Shown: positions 1 through 6,299, counted from the first letter of the stretch. The stretch: 11,927 nt of DNA from JASJHI01 sp965371355 (GCA_965371355.1 CBDUYD010000088.1:1-11927); one strand, 5' to 3'. The notes: generated from the sequence alone by a model not told the origin. Translations and numbers: made by a program.

Positions 1-114
1 GATGATCTCGACGAGCAAGATGTAGAAGTAGACGACGTAACTGATCAGCCGTGTGACCCAGACGACCAGTCGTCTCGGGTCGTACTTGTCGACCCCATCA
101 TCGGTGTTTGTCAT
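1..114 (-). CDS. Membrane protein, N-terminal part only (cut by window start)
   Basis: Only the first 38 codons are in the window. The ATG at 114-112 has a strong Shine-Dalgarno site (AAGGAG, 120-125, 5 nt spacing), which fixes the start. The first 16 residues are polar (MTNTDDGVDKYDPRRL). From about residue 17 the chain turns hydrophobic and aromatic (LVVWVTRLISYVVYFYILL), as at the start of a first transmembrane helix with arginines on the cytoplasmic side. The family cannot be named from this fragment; a small multi-pass membrane protein is the best guess. It lies 71 bp downstream of the zinc-ribbon gene on the same strand and could be co-transcribed with it. Unlike most genes here, it uses a classical ribosome binding site. 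Confidence 0.7.
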   Translation of the reverse strand, partial: MTNTDDGVDKYDPRRLVVWVTRLISYVVYFYILLVEII

Positions 115-119
115 GACCT

Positions 120-125
120 CTCCTT
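120..125 (-). promoter_or_regulatory. Shine-Dalgarno site of the partial membrane protein gene
   Basis: Read on the minus strand this is AAGGAG, five bases before the ATG at 114. It is one of only two clear ribosome binding sites in the window and contrasts with the leaderless starts of most neighbours. Confidence 0.7.
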
Positions 126-185
126 CTCGGCGGTGGGCCGATCCTAGTGGGCAGCCGGGTGCCGCGGCCGCCCATCACGATCTGG

Positions 186-365
186 TCAGTCGTCCTTCAT
201 CGCGACCGCGTTGGGCGTCACGTTGATCTTCGGCTCGTACTCGGCCACCTCGACCACTCTGCCCTCGAGTTGGTACTTCGCTCTGAGTTCAGCGCGGCAC
301 GACTCGCACGGCCCGTACAGGTCATCGATCGTCGCCGCGTCGCATCGGGGGCAAGAGAACTCCAC
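186..365 (-). CDS. Small zinc-ribbon protein (59 aa), GTG start
   Basis: A 59-residue protein starting at GTG 365-363 and ending at TGA 188-186. Two CxxC knuckles are visible: Cys5/Cys8 (CPRC) and Cys20/Cys23 (CESC). They are separated by a short loop ending in YGP, which is the pattern of a treble-clef or rubredoxin-like zinc ribbon. The C-terminal half is charged and ends EPKINVTPNAVAMKDD. From memory, similar short proteins with a CPRC...YGPC..C core and a VTPNAVA tail occur in other actinobacteria, but I could not check this. No catalytic domain is present, so a nucleic-acid-binding or protein-partner role is possible and the function is unknown. The start is supported by a TAGCGT -10 box exactly 7 nt upstream and a stop codon in frame at 386-384. 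Its small size and GTG start make it easy to miss. Confidence 0.78.
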   Translation of the reverse strand: MEFSCPRCDAATIDDLYGPCESCRAELRAKYQLEGRVVEVAEYEPKINVTPNAVAMKDD

Positions 366-372
366 GCCGCCG

Positions 373-378
373 ACGCTA
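373..378 (-). promoter_or_regulatory. -10 box (TAGCGT) for the zinc-ribbon gene, leaderless
   Basis: On the minus strand TAGCGT is followed by 7 nt and then the GTG start. With TANNNT promoters the transcript would begin at or next to the GTG, leaving no untranslated leader. No clear -35 box is seen, as is common for actinobacterial promoters. Confidence 0.5.
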
Positions 379-384
379 GCGCCC

Positions 385-390
385 TACCAT
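385..390 (+). promoter_or_regulatory. -10 box (TACCAT) for the propeller-like membrane protein gene
   Basis: TACCAT is followed by 9 nt and the ATG at 400. The expected transcription start lies 0-3 nt before the ATG, so the mRNA would be leaderless or nearly so. It lies only 6 bp from the opposing -10 box at 373-378. Confidence 0.5.
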
Positions 391-399
391 CAGCGGGTC

Positions 400-1881
400 A
401 TGTCCGGTACACCACAGTCGATCGGCGACGACGACCGCGGCGGACCGAAGCCGAACTATCTCGCTCGCAGGCTGGTGTTCACAGGACTGACCGTCGCGGT
501 CGTCGCCATCGTGGCGATCGTCCTCGGGCGGCTGATCGGGAGTAGCGACGGCGACAGCGCAACGGTCGACGTCGACACGGCGTGGGACACGATGGTCACC
601 ATCAACGAGCGCACCGGTCGCATCGCGATCTCGGATCCGGACGGCACCGACAGCGAGGTTGTCAGCTCGGACGCCGGCAGGGTGTCGGGCACCGCGATGA
701 TCGACGACACGGTGTTCGTCGCAGGAGCTAGGGCATCGGTCGCGGTGAACCTGTCGGGCTCACGGGACCGCTTGGTGGTCTCCGACATCCTCGACGGTGA
801 CATCACGATCGGTCGACCGGCCGGGTCCACGCGGACGGTGATGTTCTCCAACGGATCCGAAGCCATCCTCATGGGCAGCGACCTCGACCGGATCATCGAC
901 ACGTCGGTCGCCGTCGCTGCGCCTGGCGTCGCGTTGTCGCTCGACGCCGCGCGGACGAATGTCGACGGTTCGGCTGTCCTCATTCCAGACCCGGGGAATT
1001 TCCAGAGTGTGCTACTCAGGTTCGGCGACGAACCCGCTAGTTACTTCGCGGGAGTCCCTCTGGCCGTCGACGACGAACGGGTCGCCACCGTGCAGAACGT
1101 CGGCAACAGCGCCACGGTCACCCTGTCGGACCACGACGGGACCAGGCTCTCGGAGTTCACGACGCAGCCGGTGCTGGCGGCGATGCTGATCGACGGAGGA
1201 ATCCTCACGGTCGACCGGAGGGGGGTGATCCACCGCATCCATCCGAGCGGCGACGACACAGTGGGCTCGATCGGTGCGCCGCCAACGGCGGGTGAGAGCT
1301 GGGTCGCCACGACCGGTGATCGACTGATCGTGTCGAGCGCGAAGGGTGTCGCCGTCATCGACCCGATCGGCGAGATCCGTGTCTCCGTCGACGGAGTGCG
1401 ACCGGTTCCGACCGGACCAGCACCGGCATCGATCGTCCCTCTGCGGCCGGGCTGTCTGGGGATGCACAATGCCGAGGCCGGTCAACTGCAATTGATCAAC
1501 CTCCGCAACGGCGAACTCGTCGCCGAGGTGTCGGGAACCGACGAGGCGGTACTCACGAGCGCCGACGGCTGCACGGCGATCGCCGTCGAGGAAGCAGCCG
1601 TCGCACCGACCTCGATCGCACTCTCGGCCGATGGTGCCGCCCCGGTCGAGAACGAGCACGACCGGCTGCTGGCTCTGTCGCCCGACGGCGCAACGGTGGC
1701 CATCGACCTCGCCGGCCGGCTCGTCGTCGAGGCGCTGTCGACGGCCGACGACCCTGCCGAAGACGACCGATCTGGCGACGGAGCGGACAGCGCCGAAGAC
1801 GATGATCGATCCGACGAGGAGACGAGCGAGGTGGACGGTCTCGGGGCGAGCACACCATTCGTCTACTTCGTCGACCTGTGA
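400..1881 (+). CDS. Membrane-anchored beta-propeller-like protein with acidic C-terminal insert
   Basis: A 493-residue protein. I take the ATG at 400 as the start: it has the -10 box just upstream, and the open frame further 5' runs through the promoter and antisense to the zinc-ribbon gene. Residues 1-24 are polar and end in a basic patch (YLARR). Residues about 25-46 form one transmembrane helix. The remainder, about 440 residues, should be outside the membrane. It consists of many short hydrophobic strands with DG/SG turns (for example LIPDPGNF, LTVDRRGVIHRI, LALSPDGATVAIDL), suggesting a WD40/YVTN-like beta-propeller. Two extracellular cysteines, Cys352 and Cys391, could form a disulfide. 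Residues 450-479 are very acidic (16 Asp/Glu of 30) and interrupt the fold before a last strand-like end, TPFVYFVDL. No catalytic motif is recognised; a binding or scaffold role is likely. It is followed 18 bp later by the cysteine-rich gene. Confidence 0.75.
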   Translation: MSGTPQSIGDDDRGGPKPNYLARRLVFTGLTVAVVAIVAIVLGRLIGSSDGDSATVDVDTAWDTMVTINERTGRIAISDPDGTDSEVVSSDAGRVSGTAMIDDTVFVAGARASVAVNLSGSRDRLVVSDILDGDITIGRPAGSTRTVMFSNGSEAILMGSDLDRIIDTSVAVAAPGVALSLDAARTNVDGSAVLIPDPGNFQSVLLRFGDEPASYFAGVPLAVDDERVATVQNVGNSATVTLSDHDGTRLSEFTTQPVLAAMLIDGGILTVDRRGVIHRIHPSGDDTVGSIGAPPTAGESWVATTGDRLIVSSAKGVAVIDPIGEIRVSVDGVRPVPTGPAPASIVPLRPGCLGMHNAEAGQLQLINLRNGELVAEVSGTDEAVLTSADGCTAIAVEEAAVAPTSIALSADGAAPVENEHDRLLALSPDGATVAIDLAGRLVVEALSTADDPAEDDRSGDGADSAEDDDRSDEETSEVDGLGASTPFVYFVDL

Positions 1882-1899
1882 TGATCGGGCTCGGGTGAC

Positions 1900-2643
1900 A
1901 TGGCCGGAGAGGACGCGTCCGACGACTACCCGGGTGACCGGGATGCTCCTGGCGATTTCGTCGAGATCGTGCGCGACGGGGTCACCTGGCGATTCGAGCG
2001 AGAGTTCCTCGAATCGAACTGGACCTGCACCTTCGGACGCGGTTGCAAGGGCATCCTCTCGCGTCCGGCCGAAGAACTCGGCCAGGGGTGCTGCTCGCTC
2101 GGCGCGAACTTCGGCGATGGTCCGGCGGGTGAATCCGAGGCGATGAAGATCTCCGCGCTGGCTGCCATGATCCCTCCCGAACTGTTCCAGTTCCACGAGG
2201 CCGCGGAAGGCGCCGACGGCGAGGGCGGCATCTTCGGTGACGACGAGCGCTCACACACACGCATCGTCGAGGGCGCCTGCATCTTCCTCAACCGTCCCGG
2301 GTTCGAGGGCGGTGCGGGATGCGCGCTCCACCTCGCGGCCCTGGCCAACGGCGAGTCGCCGATCGATTGGAAGCCTTCGGTGTGCTGGCAGTTGCCGCTG
2401 CGCGTCGACTGGGCAGCGGTCGACGCCACCCGCGAGACGGCCACCGTCCGCCGGTGGTCGCGCGCCGACTGGGGCGACCACGCAACGACGATGGCTTGGT
2501 GCTGCACCGAACGCGCCGACGGAGGCGAGGCCTACTGCGGATCCGAGCGCGTCGTCGACTCGCTGCGCGACTCGATCGTCGCCATCGCCGACGAATCCGT
2601 GTGGGTCGAACTCCGCCCGAAGATCGCCGACCCCTCCCCGTGA
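1900..2643 (+). CDS. Cysteine-rich YkgJ/UPF0153-like metal-binding protein
   Basis: A 247-residue protein with ten cysteines: 43, 49, 64, 65, 127, 141, 162, 201, 202 and 213. The order WTC-x5-CKGI, then GCCSLGA, then CIFL...GCALH, then KPSVCWQLPL resembles the UPF0153/YkgJ family, which is thought to bind zinc or an iron-sulfur cluster. It is longer than classic YkgJ proteins (about 100 aa) and has an additional WCC and a later Cys213. It is acidic at the N terminus, has no signal peptide or membrane helix, and so is probably cytoplasmic. The ATG lies 18 bp after the stop of the propeller-like gene, with no good Shine-Dalgarno site, and is probably translated from the same mRNA. The biochemical role is unknown; the family link is by motif only. 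Confidence 0.75.
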   Translation: MAGEDASDDYPGDRDAPGDFVEIVRDGVTWRFEREFLESNWTCTFGRGCKGILSRPAEELGQGCCSLGANFGDGPAGESEAMKISALAAMIPPELFQFHEAAEGADGEGGIFGDDERSHTRIVEGACIFLNRPGFEGGAGCALHLAALANGESPIDWKPSVCWQLPLRVDWAAVDATRETATVRRWSRADWGDHATTMAWCCTERADGGEAYCGSERVVDSLRDSIVAIADESVWVELRPKIADPSP

Positions 2644-2771
2644 CACGAACCCGAACGCCCCGCCAACAACCCGAAATATGTGCACGGGATCCCGCTCAGC
2701 GGCAAGTTGCGCACACAGAACGGGATGGGAATCGGGGACAGGCCGGACAGGCCGGACGGTGACGGAGGGTC
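2644..2771. other. Convergent intergenic region with a nested inverted repeat and a 9-bp tandem repeat
   Basis: These 128 bp separate the ends of two converging genes. They contain a perfect 10-bp palindrome CGGGATCCCG (2685-2694), a small hairpin CCGC-TCA-GCGG (2692-2702), and outer arms TGTGC (2679-2683) and GCACA (2711-2715) that enclose the hairpin. The palindrome and hairpin overlap, so they cannot both form. There is no T-run after any stem, so a classical intrinsic terminator is not supported in either direction. Two copies of GGACAGGCC plus a partial third lie at 2736-2757. Confidence 0.4.
2736..2757. repeat. Short tandem repeat, 9-bp unit GGACAGGCC, about 2.4 copies
   Basis: GGACAGGCC occurs at 2736-2744 and 2745-2753, followed by a partial GGAC. 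It sits in non-coding DNA just past the end of the amidohydrolase gene. It may simply be replication slippage; no function is evident. Confidence 0.6.
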
Positions 2772-4481
2772 TCAGGTGGAGCGGAGGAGGCGGCCGGGGA
2801 GGGCCCCCGTGTGCTCGCCGTGGTCCATGAACAGCGAGCCGTTGACGAACGTGTAGTCGTAACCGCTGGATCGCTGGACGTACCGGCCGGCGCCGCCGGG
2901 CAGGTCGTGGACGTACTCGGGCTGCGGGAGGGTCAGGCCGTCGAAGTCGATGACGTTGACGTCGGCCCGTGCCCCGACGGCCAGGCGGCCGCGGCCGCGG
3001 ATCCCGAACAGGTCGGCGGTATCTGACGTGAGGCGCCGGACCGCTTCCTCGAGGCTCCACCGACGACGCTCGCGGACCCAGTACGTGAGGAGGAACGTGG
3101 GTTGGCTGGCATCCATGATCTGTCCGACATGCGCTCCGGCGTCGGCCAGACCGAGCGTCACCAGCGGATCGTCGAGCATCGCCTCGACCGCGGCGAGATC
3201 CCGGTTGAGGAACGGGTAGTTGGCGACGAGATGCCCATCGGTCTCGAGCAGCAGCTCGATGTACGCGGCGGCCGGACTGACTCCCCGAGACAGGGCGATC
3301 GCGGCGAGCGACGTCGACGGATCGCAGTCGTAACGGGCGAGCCCGTCATCGGGCATGACGAACAGGTTGTCGAGATCGACGCTCGGACCGTGGACGTCGG
3401 CCTCGCTGATCAACTGCTGCCGGCAAGCAGCGTCGCGCAGCATCTGGAGCTTTCGTCCGTTGACCGCCGTACGCATCTCGCGCCATACCGGTGCCTTGTC
3501 GAACGGCGTTCGCGACTCGAGTCCGAAGAGGATGCCGACGCCGCGCGCCGTCGTCTGCGGACGGATCGTCGCACCGGCGGCGTTCTCCTCCTTCGCGAAC
3601 CCGACCACACGCTCGTACAGATCGGGTCGCCGGTTGCTCTGGGTGAGGCCGAAGCTCACCGGCCGACCGCTGCGCACGCTGATCTCGCCGAGCAGCGCGA
3701 CCTCACGACGGGTCGAGGTGAGTTCGGCGTCGTCGCGTTCGCCGAGGCGCATCGCTCCCTCGAACACGCCCCTGCCGTGTCGACCGAGAACGTCGGCGAA
3801 GGCGAGCAGCTCGTCGTCGGCTGCATATGTGCCCGGCACAGGACGGCCATCGGGAACGCGGTGCATGAACGTACGACTCGTCGACACGCCGAGCGCGCCG
3901 GCCGCCATCGCCTCGTCGAGCAGATCGGACATCGTGGCGATGTCGTCCGCGCCCGCCGGTTCCTCGTCGAGCGCCCGCTCCCCCATCGCATACGTGCGCA
4001 GGGCGCTGTGCCCGACCATGCCGCCCGCGTTCAGACCCTTCGGGAGCCTGCCGATGAACTCGTAGTACTCGCCGTACGACTCCCAGTCCCAGGGCAGGGA
4101 TCCGAGGATCGCGTCGCGCGGGATGTCCTCGACCGACTCCATCATCTCGGCGAGCAGCTCGCGGTCGGACGGCCGACACGGCGCGAACGTGACGCCGCAG
4201 TTACCCATGACGACGCTGGTCACCCCGTGCCAGCAACTCGAGGTTCCGATCGGATCCCACGCGAGTTGCGCGTCGAGGTGGGTGTGGATGTCGACGAACC
4301 CGGGCGTGACGATCTTGCCGTCGGCGTCGATCTCGTGCGCGGCCGAACCTTCGATACCGCCGGCATCGTGGTCGGTGATCTCGGCGATGCGATCGCCCTC
4401 GATCCGCACGTCCGCGACGCGCCCGGGCGCGCCGGTGCCGTCGACCACGGTTCCGTTCCGGATGATGACGTCGCCGTCCAC
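2772..4481 (-). CDS. D-aminoacylase-type amidohydrolase (N-acyl-D-amino-acid deacylase family)
   Basis: A 569-residue cytoplasmic hydrolase. I choose GTG 4481-4479 because AGGAGG lies 10 nt upstream and because the family begins directly with the strand seen here (DVIIRNGTVVDGTG). The open frame further upstream is promoter DNA. Visible motifs are the metal-binding HTHLD (66-70), GNCGVTFAPC with the candidate metal ligand Cys95, GHSALR (157-162), LADAGAH with candidate base Asp447, and the C-terminal beta-strand GARADVNVIDFDG typical of the composite amidohydrolase barrel. Length fits the family. However, the usual family histidines in the motifs after strands 5 and 6 (THxR and SHLK types) appear replaced by EGAMRL (241-246) and FGLTQSN (277-283). 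The true substrate may therefore not be an N-acyl-D-amino acid. It lies downstream of the GNAT gene on the same strand with 124 bp between them and probably its own promoter. Confidence 0.82.
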   Translation of the reverse strand: MDGDVIIRNGTVVDGTGAPGRVADVRIEGDRIAEITDHDAGGIEGSAAHEIDADGKIVTPGFVDIHTHLDAQLAWDPIGTSSCWHGVTSVVMGNCGVTFAPCRPSDRELLAEMMESVEDIPRDAILGSLPWDWESYGEYYEFIGRLPKGLNAGGMVGHSALRTYAMGERALDEEPAGADDIATMSDLLDEAMAAGALGVSTSRTFMHRVPDGRPVPGTYAADDELLAFADVLGRHGRGVFEGAMRLGERDDAELTSTRREVALLGEISVRSGRPVSFGLTQSNRRPDLYERVVGFAKEENAAGATIRPQTTARGVGILFGLESRTPFDKAPVWREMRTAVNGRKLQMLRDAACRQQLISEADVHGPSVDLDNLFVMPDDGLARYDCDPSTSLAAIALSRGVSPAAAYIELLLETDGHLVANYPFLNRDLAAVEAMLDDPLVTLGLADAGAHVGQIMDASQPTFLLTYWVRERRRWSLEEAVRRLTSDTADLFGIRGRGRLAVGARADVNVIDFDGLTLPQPEYVHDLPGGAGRYVQRSSGYDYTFVNGSLFMDHGEHTGALPGRLLRST

Positions 4482-4491
4482 GATCGTTCGC

Positions 4492-4497
4492 CCTCCT
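4492..4497 (-). promoter_or_regulatory. Shine-Dalgarno site deciding the amidohydrolase start
   Basis: On the minus strand this reads AGGAGG (AGGAGGG including 4491), 10 nt before the GTG at 4481. It is a full match to the anti-Shine-Dalgarno core, with slightly long spacing, and supports GTG 4481 over upstream in-frame ATG codons. Confidence 0.6.
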
Positions 4498-4525
4498 CGC
4501 TGAATCACGGGTCTACCGGGTCGAG

Positions 4526-4555
4526 ATGTCGAGTTCGGCATCGAACGTGTGTCAA
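4526..4555 (-). promoter_or_regulatory. Possible sigma-70-type promoter of the amidohydrolase gene
   Basis: On the minus strand a perfect TTGACA (4550-4555) is followed, 17-18 bp later, by a weak -10 candidate within TCGACAT (4526-4532). Transcription would start about 25 bp before the Shine-Dalgarno site, giving an ordinary leader. The -35 box is good and the -10 box poor, so this is tentative. Confidence 0.3.
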
Positions 4556-4563
4556 TCGCGTGT

Positions 4564-4607
4564 CGGGTTACCCGGACGGTCCGCCGATCGAGCCGGACGT
4601 GCACGTC
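4564..4607. promoter_or_regulatory. Cluster of three palindromes upstream of the amidohydrolase promoter
   Basis: CGGGT-T-ACCCG (4564-4574) and CGGAC-G-GTCCG (4573-4583) share two bases. A perfect 12-bp palindrome, GACGTGCACGTC, lies at 4596-4607 and overlaps the GNAT stop codon. The first two both follow CGG-N5-CCG and lie just upstream of the TTGACA box on the minus strand, where a dimeric regulator could bind. Chance palindromes are not rare in GC-rich DNA, so the operator reading is a hypothesis. Confidence 0.3.
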
Positions 4608-5244
4608 ATCCGATCAGTGTCTCGGCGCCGATCGGCGCGAATCCGCAGGTCAGGAATGCCCGCAGCGACGACGCGTTGCCCGGTGCGACCTGGGCAAACA
4701 CCAATCGACCCTCCGGCACGAGTGCGAGGCCCGCCGCGATCAGACGCCGTCCGGCGCCTCGCGCCTGCAGGTCGACGGAGTACAGCTCGACCGAGAGTTC
4801 GAGCCTGCCGACAAGGCCGTGGCCGAGCGTCAGCAGGCCGACGTCGTCGCCGTACACCATGACATCGCGCCGGTGCCGGCGGGCTCTGATCACGCGGGGA
4901 TGGTCGTCCAGGTCGGCCCGCCGCGCGAGGCCCGTGCCCCGCGATCGGTCCGCCGCTCGCGATCCACTGCCGCGCGCGACGAGGACGGCGTCGTGCGAGC
5001 CGATCTCGCCGGTCGGTCCGGCGAGCCAGCGCAGCACGTCGGGCTGCGATGCACCGCCGAACCCGTCGGCCCCGCGCGACCGGAGCTCTTCGATACGACG
5101 ATCGGTCAACACGAACGAGTGCCCAGTGAGCTCGACCACCGCCTGCCGTCCCTCGACGTCGGGGGGTAGTACCTCGACGACCCCGTCGACAGGCGGGAAC
5201 CGCCCACCGGCCGCCGCGGCGAGCGCTTCGTACAGCGGATGCAT
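4606..5244 (-). CDS. GNAT-family N-acetyltransferase
   Basis: A 212-residue protein from ATG 5244 to TGA at 4606. The C-terminal third carries the GNAT signature: the strand LELSVELYSVDLQ, then the acetyl-CoA pyrophosphate loop ARGAGRRLIAAG (161-172, Q/RxxGxG/A type), then APGNASSLRAFLTCGFAPIG (187-206), the usual motif-B helix and strand ending in a GF turn. The N-terminal half holds an upstream substrate-binding region with the basic segment RVIRARRHRRDVMVYG. The acceptor substrate cannot be predicted. A TAACCT box 7 nt before the ATG suggests a leaderless transcript from a promoter that overlaps that of the divergent F420 oxidoreductase gene. Longer in-frame reading upstream of this ATG only runs antisense through that neighbour. 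Confidence 0.82.
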   Translation of the reverse strand: MHPLYEALAAAAGGRFPPVDGVVEVLPPDVEGRQAVVELTGHSFVLTDRRIEELRSRGADGFGGASQPDVLRWLAGPTGEIGSHDAVLVARGSGSRAADRSRGTGLARRADLDDHPRVIRARRHRRDVMVYGDDVGLLTLGHGLVGRLELSVELYSVDLQARGAGRRLIAAGLALVPEGRLVFAQVAPGNASSLRAFLTCGFAPIGAETLIG

Positions 5245-5251
5245 CGTCGTC

Positions 5252-5257
5252 AGGTTA
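5252..5257 (-). promoter_or_regulatory. -10 box (TAACCT) for the GNAT gene, leaderless
   Basis: On the minus strand TAACCT is followed by 7 nt and the ATG at 5244. It shares bases 5256-5257 with the plus-strand -10 box of the oxidoreductase gene. Confidence 0.55.
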
Positions 5258-5261
5258 CGGT
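5256..5261 (+). promoter_or_regulatory. -10 box (TACGGT) for the F420 oxidoreductase gene, leaderless
   Basis: TACGGT is followed by 7 nt and the ATG at 5269, with no Shine-Dalgarno site between. It overlaps the opposing TAACCT box by two bases. Confidence 0.55.
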
Positions 5262-5268
5262 CGGCCCG

Positions 5269-6297
5269 ATGCGTGTCGATGTCATGTCTTTCCCCGGCCC
5301 GCTGCAGGAGATGGGTACTTTCGCGCACCGGTCGAAGGCGGCTGGCTTCGATGGCGTCCTGCTCACCGAGGGCGGGCGAACGGTCTACACGTCGGCCACC
5401 GCGATGGCGATCGCCGAGCCGGACATGCACTACTCGACCGGGGTCGCGGTCGCGTTTGCGCGCAGCCCGATGATCACCGCGCAGAGTGCGTGGGAGATCC
5501 ACGAGGCGACGGGCGGCAAGTTCCGGCTCGGACTCGGAACACAGGTCCGCACCCACATCGTGCGCCGCTACGGAGCCGACTTCGAGCACCCCGGCCCGCG
5601 TATGCGCGACTACGTCCTGGCGGTGAAGGATTGCTTCGCGGCGTTCCGCGGCGAGCCACTCGACCATCGGGGCGACTTCTACGAGTTGACCCTGCTCAAC
5701 GGTCAGTGGAGCCCTGGGCCGATCGACTTTCCCGACCCGAAGGTGGACATCGCGGCCGTCAACCCGTGGATGCTCCGGATGGCGGGCGAGGTCGCCGACG
5801 GCGTCCACCTCCACCCGATCGCCGATCCCGGATACGTCGAACGTCACGCGATCCCCAACATCACCGCAGGGGCCACCAGGGCGGGGCGAGATCCAGGCGA
5901 GATCGATCTCATCATGCCGGTGATGACGATCGTCGGCGACACCGACGAGGAGATCGCCGCAGGACGTGACGTCGCCCGGCTCTCCGTCGCCTTCTACGCC
6001 TCGACCCCGAACTACGCATTCGTGCTCGACGAGGCGGGCTTCGAGGGCACGACCAGCCGCATTCGCGAGAAGCAGAAGGCGGGCGACTTCGGCGCGATGA
6101 CCGCCGAGATCACCGACGAGCACCTGTCGACGTTCTGCGTCGAAGCGACGTGGGACCGGCTCGCCGACGCGCTGATCGCCGAGTACGGCGACGCGATGAG
6201 CCGGCTAGTGCTCTACAACGCCGCCGCCGACACGCCCGAACGCTTCGAGCGATACGGCGTGGTCGCCCGCGACATCTCGGAGCGAACGTCGGACTGA
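5269..6297 (+). CDS. F420-dependent LLM-class oxidoreductase, TIGR03617-like
   Basis: A 342-residue TIM-barrel flavin/F420 oxidoreductase of the luciferase-like monooxygenase class. It matches the TIGR03617 (MSMEG_2256-like) pattern: start MRVDVMSFPGPL, TGVAVAFARSPMITAQ (57-72), GKFRLGLGTQ (83-92) and AAVNPWMLRMAGEVADGV (162-179), which form the cofactor-binding end of the barrel. Members use the deazaflavin F420H2 for hydride transfer; individual substrates are mostly unknown. The ATG at 5269 is chosen because a -10 box lies 7 nt upstream. An in-frame ATG ten codons earlier lies inside the divergent gene. It is followed 2 nt later by the lipoprotein protease gene, so the two are probably translated from one mRNA. 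Confidence 0.87.
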   Translation: MRVDVMSFPGPLQEMGTFAHRSKAAGFDGVLLTEGGRTVYTSATAMAIAEPDMHYSTGVAVAFARSPMITAQSAWEIHEATGGKFRLGLGTQVRTHIVRRYGADFEHPGPRMRDYVLAVKDCFAAFRGEPLDHRGDFYELTLLNGQWSPGPIDFPDPKVDIAAVNPWMLRMAGEVADGVHLHPIADPGYVERHAIPNITAGATRAGRDPGEIDLIMPVMTIVGDTDEEIAAGRDVARLSVAFYASTPNYAFVLDEAGFEGTTSRIREKQKAGDFGAMTAEITDEHLSTFCVEATWDRLADALIAEYGDAMSRLVLYNAAADTPERFERYGVVARDISERTSD

Positions 6298-6299
6298 TC

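Noticed and set aside
148..174. Possible hairpin TGGGC...GCCCA after the zinc-ribbon gene
   Set aside because: Only a 5-bp stem with a 17-nt GC-rich loop and no T-run, so not supportable as a terminator.
211..399. Upstream extension of the propeller-like protein on the plus strand
   Set aside because: The added 63 residues are antisense to the zinc-ribbon gene. The transmembrane helix comes 25 residues after ATG 400, and a -10 box sits just before that ATG.
4482..4604. Upstream extension of the amidohydrolase to an ATG at 4604
   Set aside because: This stretch holds palindromes, a TTGACA box and a Shine-Dalgarno site, and the family fold begins at GTG 4481.
3102..4862. 586-codon open frame on the plus strand
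   Set aside because: Antisense to the amidohydrolase and GNAT genes, low-complexity composition, no domain signal.
5245..6123. Upstream extension of the GNAT gene on the minus strand (to 505 aa)
   Set aside because: The added part is antisense to the F420 oxidoreductase and crosses the shared promoter. GNAT motifs and normal length fit the ATG at 5244.
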